DNA of 64,000 nt from Clostridium sp. (GTDB lineage: Bacteria; Bacillota; Clostridia; Clostridiales; Clostridiaceae). Positions 53,738 to 62,331 of the stretch are shown here, piece after piece (position 1 is the first letter of the stretch; every line of letters starts with the position of its first letter). The notes under the pieces are model-generated. The model saw nothing but the letters and a program-made list of their open reading frames with translations. It did no database searches and had not been told where the DNA came from. A program made the translations under genes and the position numbers. The stretch is taken from NCBI RefSeq assembly GCF_016650035.1, contig NZ_JAENWM010000007.1, positions 1-64,000 of the forward strand, given 5' to 3'.

Positions 53738-54868
53738 CTACCTCAGTCTTATTATCGCTCCTATAGCGTTTAAATATTTGCTTAATTCCTCATCTATTCT
53801 AGCTGGATCTACTTTAGATGATTCTACTTTAAATATGTCTTTTTTAGATAGATCTACTTTAGATTCATTTATTTTAGAACAGTTTACATTACTTAAGCTC
53901 TGTATTTTGATAACAGGTAAGTTCAATGCATCTTTTATAAATGTTTCTATACCTTTAAGATTTGAACTTCCTCCATAAATATATATCTTGTCAACTTTAT
54001 TGCCTTGTTCTTTATTTTTATAATAATTAAGCAATCTTTCTATTTCGTGAATCCAATTTTTCACTTGTACTTTTACAATATTATTTACCGTTGAACTCTG
54101 AATATTACTTAGAGAATCTGCTTCTAAATTACAACACTCTATCTTTTGCTTTTCTGCTTCTTCTTCTGAAATAGATAACTGCTTAGCAATATCAATATCT
54201 ATATGAGCGCCACCATAAGTGATAATTCTAGTAAACTGCACATTTCCACCTGTAACAATATTTACATTCATAAAATCATATCCTAAATCTATAACTGCAA
54301 CAGTGTCTTCCATACTGTAATTTTCATCATTAATTTTTATATCGTAAGTAAATAACTTATTAATACTATTGGAACTAATATCTAATGCTACTGCATTGCC
54401 TTTTAATCCCTTTATTAAATTATAATATCCATCTGCCATGGTTTTAGGATACACTACTACTGTAACCTTAGCTTTTTTCACACCGACCTCTTCAAACTCT
54501 TTTAATACTTTATATTGCATTATATAATCATCAAACCTAATTGGTAAATATTTTTCCATTTGAAACTTAATTATAGCGTCCATATCTTCCTTTTTAGCAA
54601 CTGGGGTATCAATATCTCTAGTTATAATTAATGTGCTTTTTGTGGTGATAATGATATTTTTACATTTTATATTTTCCTTTTGTATCACATCTAAAATATC
54701 AGTTTTGAATTTAGTTATATCTAAAATATTTCCATCATTATAATATCCTACTGGAGTAGGAATATTGATGGCTTTTTCTATGATAACATTTTTTTTGCTT
54801 TGACTTCCTAAAACTAGTTTTGTATTTTTTGAACCTATGTCTATGGATATAACTTTTGAGTTGAACAT
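53738..54868 (-). CDS. pilM: PilM-like actin-fold pilus protein
   Basis: 376 aa. ASKHA fold: SIDIGSKNTKLVLGS (phosphate 1), VAVIDLGYDFMNVNIV (phosphate 2) and IYIYGGSSNLKGIETFI (adenosine). It binds the PilN N-terminus and couples it to the PilB motor. The Ser/Lys-rich stretch SKINESKVDLSKKDIFKVESSKVDPARID (about 335-363) is a species-specific insertion near the C-terminus. GAGGTGACTACTC precedes the ATG. Confidence 0.92.
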   Translation of the reverse strand: MFNSKVISIDIGSKNTKLVLGSQSKKNVIIEKAINIPTPVGYYNDGNILDITKFKTDILDVIQKENIKCKNIIITTKSTLIITRDIDTPVAKKEDMDAIIKFQMEKYLPIRFDDYIMQYKVLKEFEEVGVKKAKVTVVVYPKTMADGYYNLIKGLKGNAVALDISSNSINKLFTYDIKINDENYSMEDTVAVIDLGYDFMNVNIVTGGNVQFTRIITYGGAHIDIDIAKQLSISEEEAEKQKIECCNLEADSLSNIQSSTVNNIVKVQVKNWIHEIERLLNYYKNKEQGNKVDKIYIYGGSSNLKGIETFIKDALNLPVIKIQSLSNVNCSKINESKVDLSKKDIFKVESSKVDPARIDEELSKYLNAIGAIIRLR

Positions 54869-55298
54869 GAGTAGTCACCTCTTTTTTAGTTTATTTAATT
54901 GAAATGTTTAATATGAACTTCCAGCTATTGTTGCGTACCCTAAGGTGATAACAATAACTGGAAGTTGATGTTTGTAACCTTGAGTTATTGGCCTACGTAG
55001 ATTGTTCTACCATCAGGCTCCATTGCTGACTCTTTGTTTAATATAATATTTCCATTCGCAGTTTGTTCATGACTCCTGGGGCCTTGAGAAGAAACTGAAC
55101 TTGCTTCAATTTCCATATACTGGGTAGCTGACCCGACCCCATTCCATTAAATGGGTTAGCGGAGCAAATCCGTTTAATGGTTGCTACATTACCTTTCCAT
55201 TAAATGGATTTGATTCATGACCCCTTGGGGCTTTGTGAGACCCGAAGGGTTGAACTTGCTACTGGTGGACGGACCATCGTGCTGCTTTTCTAATAGTT
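54869..55298 (-). other. Repeat-rich non-coding stretch inside the pilus operon
   Basis: On the minus strand, a 17-position stem with one mismatch (54916-54932 with 54950-54966) lies nearest pilM. To its right, a block resembling AGCAAGTTCA...CAAGGCCCCA-GAGTCATGAA occurs twice (about 55060-55106 and 55214-55256). Between the copies lie three near-palindromic CCATTTAATGG-type units (55132-55142, 55172-55180, 55197-55207) and a CGGA/TCCG hairpin. A 43-codon open frame (54985-55116) has no ribosome site. GC content is higher than its surroundings. It looks like a small inserted or duplicated element or decayed gene, not a simple leader. Confidence 0.5.
54916..54966 (-). other. Strong hairpin upstream of pilM
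   Basis: AACTTCCAG-C-TATTGTT (54916-54932) pairs with AACAATA-A-CTGGAAGTT (54950-54966), with a single mismatch and a 17-nt loop. No T-run follows. It could protect the pilin mRNA 3' end or act as a processing site. Confidence 0.7.
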
Positions 55299-55658
55299 CT
55301 AATCAATTGTAGCTGGTACAGAAACATTTACATTACCAGATACATCTACGCTAACTGTTACAGCTACATCAGCATTAGATGCATCTTTATAATATGCTGT
55401 TTCATCAAGATAATTATCGGTAACAAGTTCGTCTTCATCAATACTACCAAAAGCAACTCCATCATAATAAGCAACTGAAGCGGCATTTTTCACAACCTGT
55501 TGTGTAGCAACATTTGCTTTATTCTTAGCACTACTTTGAACTTTTGCAAACCTTGGAATAGCTATCGCCGCCAATATCCCCAAAATTGCAATAACAACAA
55601 TAAGCTCAATCAGCGTAAACCCTTTTTTCTTCTTTTTCTTTATTAAATCCATTTCCAT
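55299..55658 (-). CDS. Major-type type IV pilin
   Basis: 119 aa. The leader MEMDLIKKKKKKG is cut before FTLIELIVVIAILGILAAIAIPRF. A short globular domain (85 aa) is rich in Ala, Val and Asp, with SVDVSGNVNVSVPATID at the end. AAGGAGG precedes the ATG. It lies directly after pilC, and the hairpin-bearing spacer that follows could raise its expression relative to pilM. Confidence 0.94.
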   Translation of the reverse strand: MEMDLIKKKKKKGFTLIELIVVIAILGILAAIAIPRFAKVQSSAKNKANVATQQVVKNAASVAYYDGVAFGSIDEDELVTDNYLDETAYYKDASNADVAVTVSVDVSGNVNVSVPATID

Positions 55659-55737
55659 TAATAATGCCTCCTTATAAATTAATTATATAATAACGACTCA
55701 ACTACGAAATATTACCATTTTGTAGTTGCATCATATA

Positions 55738-56943
55738 TTAAACTGTATTAACCATATCAAACATCGGCATCATCATAGCAATAACTATAAATCCAATAAT
55801 AACTCCCATAACTATTATCATCAGTGGTTCTAGCATTGTAGTCATTCTTTTCAGCGAAGCTTCTAATTCTTCATCATAAAAATTTGCTGTCTTATCCAAT
55901 ATATCGTCAAGTGAACCAGACTCTTCACCTATTTTTATCATGGAGTGTAGCATTACTGGAAATAGAGATTCATCTCCTATCGCTTCACCTAAAGATATTC
56001 CTTTTAGTACTTTTTCTTTAATTACTTCTAAGCTATTTTCTGCTACTTTATTTCCAACTACCCTTTGTACCACTTCTAGGGCTTGTACCAAAGATACCCC
56101 ACTAGCAAGTACTGTAGATAATGTTCTAGTAAATCTTGATACTATTACTTTTTCGGTAGTATCTTTAATTATCGGTAGTTTCAATTTTAATCCATCTAAT
56201 GATAATCTACCTATTGGACTTTTAGTATAATTTTTCACACCATAAACTGCTACGCTTATAACTGCAATTAAAATGTACCATTTAGTTTGTATAAATTCAC
56301 TTAATCCCATAACTATTCTAGTTGGTAATGGTAGAGGCACTCCTGAGCCTTCAAACATTCCTATGAATGTGGGCATTATAAATGTTAAAAGAAAAATCAC
56401 TACTACCACTGATAAACCTGCCAGGACCATTGGATAAACCATAGCACTCTTAAGTTGGTTATTTATCTTATTCTCTTTTTCAAAATGTGATGCCATTCTG
56501 CTCATTATTATATCTAAATTACCACTGACTTCACCAGTATTAATCATATTTATCAGTAAATCAGGAAACACATCGTTATGCTTACCGAGTGCTTCCGAAA
56601 GAGATATCCCCTTCTGCACATCATCATATGCTTCATTTAAGCTTTTCTTCAATTTTTTATTTACCGTTTGTTTTCTTAAAACGTCTAATGCATTAGAAAT
56701 ATTAGCACCCGCATTTATCATGGTGTGAAACTGCCTACAAAATATGTATAAGTCCTTTGTTTTAACTTTTTCAAAGGATTCAAATATATCTTTCTGCTCA
56801 CGTTCTAATGTTTCTTTAATCTCTATAGGATAGTAATTATTATCCTCTATCATGGCTAACACTTCATTTTTATTATTAGCCTTAAATGTCCCTTCTGATT
56901 TTTGGCCTTGATGGTTCATAACTTTATACTTAAATGTAGGCAT
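55738..56943 (-). CDS. pilC: Type IV pilus platform protein PilC
   Basis: 401 aa. Two T2SSF domains (about 68-190 and 270-392) and three membrane helices (about 165-190, 215-235 and 370-393). The motifs FCRQFHTMINAGANISNALDVL and FTRTLSTVLASGVSLVQALEVV are the paired repeats. It is the inner-membrane base rotated by PilB. The ATG follows AAGGGGGTGAG and lies 12 nt after pilB. Confidence 0.94.
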   Translation of the reverse strand: MPTFKYKVMNHQGQKSEGTFKANNKNEVLAMIEDNNYYPIEIKETLEREQKDIFESFEKVKTKDLYIFCRQFHTMINAGANISNALDVLRKQTVNKKLKKSLNEAYDDVQKGISLSEALGKHNDVFPDLLINMINTGEVSGNLDIIMSRMASHFEKENKINNQLKSAMVYPMVLAGLSVVVVIFLLTFIMPTFIGMFEGSGVPLPLPTRIVMGLSEFIQTKWYILIAVISVAVYGVKNYTKSPIGRLSLDGLKLKLPIIKDTTEKVIVSRFTRTLSTVLASGVSLVQALEVVQRVVGNKVAENSLEVIKEKVLKGISLGEAIGDESLFPVMLHSMIKIGEESGSLDDILDKTANFYDEELEASLKRMTTMLEPLMIIVMGVIIGFIVIAMMMPMFDMVNTV

Positions 56944-56955
56944 TTACTCACCCCC

Positions 56956-58644
56956 TTATTCTTTCAAATATGCTATCTTAACCAGTTCTTGAATGGTTGT
57001 CATTCCTTTTAGCACTAAATCAATACAGGATATTTTCAGCGTTTTCATTCCATTTTCTATGCATATATCTCTTATTTCATCTACACTAGCATTACGCATA
57101 ATGTACTCTCTGTGTTTACGAGTTACTTCCATTATTTCATATACACCTATTCTTCCTTTGTATCCACTGTAGCTACAGTGTCCACAGCCTTTGCCTTTGT
57201 GAAGCATTAATTCCTCCGCTCCGTGAATTCCTAGAATCTCTTTTTCGAAATCAGTTGCCATGTAAATTTCACTGCACATTGGACATATTTTTTTTACAAG
57301 TCTTTGAGATATAATTCCTGCTATGGCACTAGCTACTAGGTAGGGTTGTATATCCATATCTATAAGCCTTACAATAGCTGAAGGTGCATCGTTTGTGTGA
57401 ATTGTGCTTAGCACTATATGCCCTGTTATAGATGCTCTGGTAGCTATTTCTGCTGTTTCATTATCCCTTATCTCACCTATCATAACAACATCAGGGTCTT
57501 GTCTTAAAATTGATCTTAATCCCGATGCAAAAGTTAGTCCTGCTTTTACATTTACATTTACTTGGTTTATTCCATCTACTACGTACTCTACAGGGTCTTC
57601 TACTGTTATAATGTTCTTACTATTATCATTAAGTTCACTTAATAAGGTATATAGTGTAGTGGATTTTCCACTGCCTGTAGGTCCTGTAACCAAAATTATT
57701 CCATATGGATTTTTAAGTATTTTTTCTACTTTTTCTAAGTCATCTTCATTCATACCCAGCTTTTCTTTACCTACTAAGAAATTTTCTCTATCTAGTATAC
57801 GGATTACAATCTTTTCACCGTGAATTGTTGGCAAAGTGGAGACCCTCAGATCTACTTTCTTATCATCTATAATCGTTAAAATTCTACCATCCTGTGGAAT
57901 TCTCTTCTCTGCAATATTTAATTCTGCAAGTATTTTTATACGAGTTATAAAAGCATTAAATATATCTTTATTGTATTTGGCTATCTCATTTAAAGTACCA
58001 TCTATTCTATATCTTATTTTTATATGATTTTCAAAAGGTTCTATATGAATATCACTGGCTTTCAGCTTTATTGCATCACTTATTATAGAATCAACAAGTC
58101 TTACCGCTGGTGCGCTTTTTATATCATCTAATTGTGCTTTATTTTCTTCCTTATCTTCATTTGTTCCTTGAGCTTTTGATAAATCCTCAGCTGCTTTTTT
58201 CGCATTTTGATTAGCATAGTATTTATCAATTGTATTTTTAATATCTTTTGTTGATGCGATATATATTTCAACATCAAAACTTGAAGATATCTTAACATCG
58301 TCTACTGCAAATATATTTAGTGGATCAGACATGGCAACCTTTAGCTTATTATCTTCCATACCAAAAGCAACTAAGTTATATTTTTTCGAGATAATTTCTG
58401 GGATTAGTTGAACAACTTTTTGCTCAATATCTTCCCTATCTAGATGTACTCTCTTTATAGATAATTGTTGCTCTAGAACTTCTAAAATATCTTCTTCACT
58501 TAAAATACCATCATCAATAAGAATTTGACCTATTCTTTTCCCGGTTCCTTGCTGTTTTGTGAGCACATTCCGAAGTTGTTCTAAATCTATTTTTTTAGAT
58601 TCAACTAATAAATCTCCCAATCTTTTTTTTGCCATATTCCTCAT
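56956..58644 (-). CDS. pilB: Type IV pilus extension ATPase PilB
   Basis: 562 aa. An N-terminal MshEN domain (about 4-150, RLGDLLVESKKIDLEQL...GKRIGQILIDDGILSEEDIL) is able in relatives to bind c-di-GMP. The ATPase core has Walker A GPTGSGKST (about 320), an Asp box, Walker B MIGEIRDNETAE and His box. A zinc site is formed by CPMC...CGHC. It powers pilus growth. No retraction ATPase PilT is present in the window. ATG 58644 follows AAGGGG. Confidence 0.95.
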   Translation of the reverse strand: MRNMAKKRLGDLLVESKKIDLEQLRNVLTKQQGTGKRIGQILIDDGILSEEDILEVLEQQLSIKRVHLDREDIEQKVVQLIPEIISKKYNLVAFGMEDNKLKVAMSDPLNIFAVDDVKISSSFDVEIYIASTKDIKNTIDKYYANQNAKKAAEDLSKAQGTNEDKEENKAQLDDIKSAPAVRLVDSIISDAIKLKASDIHIEPFENHIKIRYRIDGTLNEIAKYNKDIFNAFITRIKILAELNIAEKRIPQDGRILTIIDDKKVDLRVSTLPTIHGEKIVIRILDRENFLVGKEKLGMNEDDLEKVEKILKNPYGIILVTGPTGSGKSTTLYTLLSELNDNSKNIITVEDPVEYVVDGINQVNVNVKAGLTFASGLRSILRQDPDVVMIGEIRDNETAEIATRASITGHIVLSTIHTNDAPSAIVRLIDMDIQPYLVASAIAGIISQRLVKKICPMCSEIYMATDFEKEILGIHGAEELMLHKGKGCGHCSYSGYKGRIGVYEIMEVTRKHREYIMRNASVDEIRDICIENGMKTLKISCIDLVLKGMTTIQELVKIAYLKE

Positions 58645-59055
58645 TGGCTATGCCCCTTTATTAAACATATTATCTGTTTTTTTTCTCTTTATGCTGTAAA
58701 TCTAATTATAAATCATAATAAAAACAATTATATTATGATTTACTAGTTAAGTTATTATATATCACAATCTAAGGGAATTCAATTAAATACTAAAAAATAT
58801 TGTATTTTGTGGTAATAAAAAAATAGCCCCTGTCCCAAAAGGATTAGGCTATTTATTTTTTTTAAATTAAATTATATTTACAATTTAATATGCCACTTGT
58901 ATTTTATCTGTAACAAAAATTGCATATAAGCATTTCCAAGTCTTTATCTTTGTTTTTATGATTATTACATTAGTACCTAGGCTAATTAACTACAAATAAG
59001 TATAAAAATAACACAAGTAAATCTCATTTTTTTCAAAAAAAATTTCTTTTCCCTA
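58645..59055 (-). other. Intergenic region between adenine deaminase and pilB
   Basis: It holds an inverted repeat, AATCATAATA (58711-58720)/TATTATGATT (58731-58740), close to the pilB start, a possible operator or leader hairpin, and the ade terminator at 58821-58854. The rest is AT-rich with no gene and no recognisable riboswitch. Confidence 0.5.
58821..58854 (-). terminator. Terminator downstream of ade
   Basis: AAATAGCC (58821-58828) pairs with GGCTATTT (58847-58854). T- and A-runs on both sides make it active in either direction. Confidence 0.75.
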
Positions 59056-60756
59056 TTATTCGACAAAAAGGTTTATAAACTCAGATTTATTATAATCAAA
59101 GATCCCTCTAGCAGTAATTTTAACCTGTGGTATTACTGGAAGAGCCATAAAAGATAAGCTTATAAAAGGATCATATTCCTCTCGCACTCCGAAGTTTCTA
59201 GCAATCCTACTGAGCCTTTTTAGATGCTCTGCCACCATGTATGGAGTTTGAAAAGTCATTATACCTCCAATTGGCAAGCCTAACTGAGCAATAACCTTTC
59301 CTTCAGACACCATAACGATTCCTCCACCAATAGTTATAAGAGCATTAACGGCCACCTCCATATCCTTATCGTTTTCTCCCACTACTATAACGTTATGAGA
59401 ATCATGAGATATTGTTTGTGCTATAGAGCAATGCTTTAGTCCCAGGCCCTCTATAAATCCAACAAAATGCTTACCTGTATTGTGATGTCTTTCAAACACT
59501 GCGATTTTTAATATATCTTTTTCCACCATTCTCTTTATACAGCCATGCTCATTCTCTGTTTTTCTTTGTACCAATTTAGTTTCTAATGATTTTGGAATTA
59601 ATTTTATTACATTTACAATTTTAGCTTTACTTTCCACCTTAAATATATCACTATTTATAAACTCCATATGCATGGAAGAACTTATTTTTAATTTTTCGTG
59701 TTTTATATCCTGAAGCTCTGTGTACTGCTTACCATCTTTAATAACTTTTACTATATTTAAACCCTTTAGGTCTTCAAATAGCACCAAATCCGCTTTATAC
59801 CCTGGGGCTATAGCCCCTCTGTCCTTTAAATCATAGCACTTAGCTGCATTAAATGAGGCAATTAAAAAAGCCTTTATAGGATTAAGCCCTTGCTTTATAG
59901 ACATTCTAATACAGTTATCTATAGATCCATCCTCTAGCACGTCGTCTATATGTCTATCATCAGTGCAGAATAAAAATCTTCCATAATTATGATTATTAAC
60001 AGCTGGAAGTAAGTTTTTTAAATTTCTAGCAGCAGACCCTTCTCTTAGCATAACGTACATTCCTCTACTAACTTTGTCTAAGGCTTCCTTAGCACTAGTG
60101 CACTCATGATCTGTTTTAACACCAGAGCTCAAATATGCATTAAGCTCCCTATATGATATATTCGGACAATGCCCATCAATATGTTTAAGCTTTGCCATTT
60201 CTATTTTTTCTAATATATCTTCATCCTTATTTATAACTGCAGCAACATCCATTACCTCACCAAGGCCTAAAACTCTATTATTATCTATTAATTTTTCTAA
60301 TTCCTTCGCATTAATAACGCAACCACTATCCTCAAATTTAGTGGCTGGAACACAAGAAGGTAGCATGTAAAAAATATCTATAGGGGCCTTCACACTATTT
60401 TCCAGCATAAAATTTATACCCTTCATTCCATCTACATTAGCTATTTCATGTGGATCTGCTATTACGGTAGTCACACCTTTTTTAATTACTACCCTTCCAA
60501 ACTGCTGGGGCATAACCATAGAAGATTCTATATGCACATGCGCATCTATAAATCCCGGTGTTACATATAAATCCGAACAATCAATTTCACTTTCCCCATC
60601 ATAATTACCAATACCTATAATAATATCATTAACTATAGCAATATCCCCACTATCTATCGTTTCAGTAAACACATTAATAAACTTTGCATTCTTTAATACC
60701 AAATCTGATTTAATCCTTCCCATAGCTGCATCAATGTTCTTTCGAATCTTCTCCAT
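59056..60756 (-). CDS. ade: Adenine deaminase
   Basis: 566 aa from ATG 60756, behind GGGGGGAAG; the ATG 15 nt upstream overlaps that site. Amidohydrolase superfamily: VTPGFIDAHVHIESSMVMPQQFG carries the HxH metal pair, followed by GVTTVIADPHEIANV, the H of HIDGHCPN and FCTDDRH. The C-terminal domain contains VERHHNTG-like FERHHNTGKHF and TISHDSHNVIVVG. It turns adenine into hypoxanthine and ammonia. No purine riboswitch was found upstream. Confidence 0.95.
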   Translation of the reverse strand: MEKIRKNIDAAMGRIKSDLVLKNAKFINVFTETIDSGDIAIVNDIIIGIGNYDGESEIDCSDLYVTPGFIDAHVHIESSMVMPQQFGRVVIKKGVTTVIADPHEIANVDGMKGINFMLENSVKAPIDIFYMLPSCVPATKFEDSGCVINAKELEKLIDNNRVLGLGEVMDVAAVINKDEDILEKIEMAKLKHIDGHCPNISYRELNAYLSSGVKTDHECTSAKEALDKVSRGMYVMLREGSAARNLKNLLPAVNNHNYGRFLFCTDDRHIDDVLEDGSIDNCIRMSIKQGLNPIKAFLIASFNAAKCYDLKDRGAIAPGYKADLVLFEDLKGLNIVKVIKDGKQYTELQDIKHEKLKISSSMHMEFINSDIFKVESKAKIVNVIKLIPKSLETKLVQRKTENEHGCIKRMVEKDILKIAVFERHHNTGKHFVGFIEGLGLKHCSIAQTISHDSHNVIVVGENDKDMEVAVNALITIGGGIVMVSEGKVIAQLGLPIGGIMTFQTPYMVAEHLKRLSRIARNFGVREEYDPFISLSFMALPVIPQVKITARGIFDYNKSEFINLFVE

Positions 60757-61222
60757 ACTCTTCCCCCCCATTATTTAATTGCAAGTACTTTCTATTACAA
60801 TATTATGTAAAGGGTTCTAGTATTCCTCATTAATAAATTATCACTATTCTTTATACAAACTCTATCAACATTTTTGATTACTTAACTTTCACATTAAGCT
60901 TATAATCATCTACTATTACTTCACTTTATATTTTTTTATTACAAACTCATGTATAGACTTTCTTCAAAGTGACTTGAAACAGAAGCGACAAAACTATTGA
61001 AATACTATTTAGAAACTCTTCTTTCGCGAACATAAAATTCTCGTAAGCCTGCCAGGACGGCAGGCTAGTGAACCTGAGCCAGGAAGGCGAATGTGAACGT
61101 TAGAGAATTTTATATGAGCGAAAGATTAGAGTTTATTAATGGTATTTCCTAGTTTCGAGCTCTGTTGCAAGGTACGAAGAAGAATTCTCTATACATATTT
61201 TTTCTGCAATAAAAAAACACAG
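60757..61222 (-). other. Intergenic region between the YprB-like gene and ade
   Basis: The right part is filled by the foldback element (60970-61175). The left part (60757-60969) is AT-rich leader for ade without a confident promoter. Confidence 0.5.
60970..61175. mobile_element. 206-bp foldback (MITE-like) element or structured RNA
   Basis: The two arms of about 70 nt are imperfect reverse complements. Matching blocks from outside in are CTTG-AACAGA, AAACTA, GAAATAC-ATT, AAACTCT, CTTTCGC and TAAAATTCTC (left arm 60971-61042, right arm 61105-61175). The centre (61043-61104) holds a perfect hairpin AGCCTGCC/GGCAGGCT (61046-61053/61059-61066) and GC-rich sequence unlike its surroundings. It contains no gene. 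Only one copy is visible in the window. Confidence 0.65.
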
Positions 61223-61900
61223 CTATTGCTGTGCTTCAATTTCTTCAGTTTTTAATCCTACCTTATTAAACCAGTCCACATATATATAGAATAAACTCAC
61301 AACATCCTGTTGATTATATAGTAGTATTTTATCTTTTTTCTCCTGAGGCATTCTATTTATATAGTCATCATCTTTTACTATTTTACCAAAGGTTTTAGCT
61401 AAATTAGATCCACTAATTAATTCACTTTCACGATCAATATCAAATATCTTTTCTAAAGCTTTAAGCCCAATACAATTTCCTTCAGCTTTTTCATAACATT
61501 TTTGAAGATCTACATCTTGAAAATATCCTTCTAATAAAAAGTCTATTTTGTGTGCCTTTAACAAATAATTTATAACTGTAAAATCATTATTTCCCGAAAA
61601 CGTAACAATGCATTTTTTGTTATATTTATTCTTCATTTCTTCAAAATAATTTTTAGCTAGAGATAATATTTCTACAGCATCTTTTTTATTTTCCGCCATA
61701 TATTGAGTAACCTTTAACTCATTTGATGCTTCATCATAAATACAACATCCAAAAACTCCAATACATATAGGTTTTTTATAAATATAATGTTCTAAATCAA
61801 AAAACAATGCGTCTTTAAAGAGGTTCTCATTTCCGTCTATGACAAGGGCATTTTCTGTTGAAATTTCCCCCACCTTAATACTACTAAGTTTTGTAATCAC
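61223..61900 (-). CDS. RNase H-like exonuclease domain protein (YprB type)
   Basis: 225 aa, starting at GTG 61900 with a modest GAGTGA site. The DEDD-type fold is suggested by ALFFDLEHYIY (first acidic pair D-x-E), VTFSGNNDFTVINYLL (the fold's second motif), GLKALEKIFDIDRE and LLYNQQDVVSLFYIYVDWF (final Asp). It resembles the YprB ribonuclease H-like domain found alone in clostridia. Substrate unknown. It is divergent from feoA. Confidence 0.75.
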   Translation of the reverse strand: MITKLSSIKVGEISTENALVIDGNENLFKDALFFDLEHYIYKKPICIGVFGCCIYDEASNELKVTQYMAENKKDAVEILSLAKNYFEEMKNKYNKKCIVTFSGNNDFTVINYLLKAHKIDFLLEGYFQDVDLQKCYEKAEGNCIGLKALEKIFDIDRESELISGSNLAKTFGKIVKDDDYINRMPQEKKDKILLYNQQDVVSLFYIYVDWFNKVGLKTEEIEAQQ

Positions 61901-62027
61901 ACTATCACTCTTTTCTACTAAGTTTACTAACTTGTTTACAACTCTTCTCTATTTATATGTTATCACAGTTTCCCCTATTATATGAAGTATTTTTAAAAAT
62001 TTAGTACATTTGAGCATTATTTTTATA

Positions 62028-62076
62028 TTGACACTTATAAATAATGATGGTAAAATGATATTGAGAATTATTTTCA
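62028..62076 (+). promoter_or_regulatory. feoAB promoter with Fur box
   Basis: TTGACA (62028-62033), 17-nt spacer, TAAAAT (62051-62056). Just downstream, TGAGAATTATTTTCA (62062-62076) matches the 7-1-7 Fur consensus TGANAATNATTNTCA at every fixed position. Iron-bound Fur would block transcription start. Confidence 0.9.
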
Positions 62077-62092
62077 ATGAGGAGTGATTATT

Positions 62093-62317
62093 ATGAGCAT
62101 CTATGATTTAAAACCTGGAGATAAAGCACTCATCCAATCAATTTATGGCGATGAGAAATTTATGAAAAGATTATTCGCATTAGGTTGCATAGAAGGCACA
62201 GAAGTAACACTAAAAGCAACTGCTCCACTAGGCGACCCTATAATTATAAATTTACGTGGTTTCAATTTAGCTATTAGAAAAAATGATGCTAAAAATATAC
62301 ATGTTAAAACTGCATAA
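62093..62317 (+). CDS. feoA: Ferrous iron transport protein A
   Basis: 74 aa from ATG 62093, nine nt after GAGGAG; a GTG at 62084 is less likely. SH3-like fold: DLKPGDKALIQSIYGDEKFMKRLFALGCIEGTEVTLKATAPLGDPIIINLRGFNLAIRKNDA is the FeoA pattern. It supports FeoB in Fe(II) uptake. It lies 14 nt before feoB and behind a Fur box. Confidence 0.94.
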   Translation: MSIYDLKPGDKALIQSIYGDEKFMKRLFALGCIEGTEVTLKATAPLGDPIIINLRGFNLAIRKNDAKNIHVKTA

Positions 62318-62331
62318 GAAGGAGGATTAAA

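Noticed and set aside
54985-55116. 43-codon frame ending IYVGQ before pilM
   Set aside because: No ribosome site and it lies within repeated sequence; possibly a remnant, not supported as a gene.
58645-58800. c-di-GMP riboswitch before pilB
   Set aside because: No GEMM-type or class II motifs in this leader, nor in the leader of the second pilin.
60757-60969. Purine riboswitch before ade
   Set aside because: The conserved junction sequence and two-loop layout are absent.
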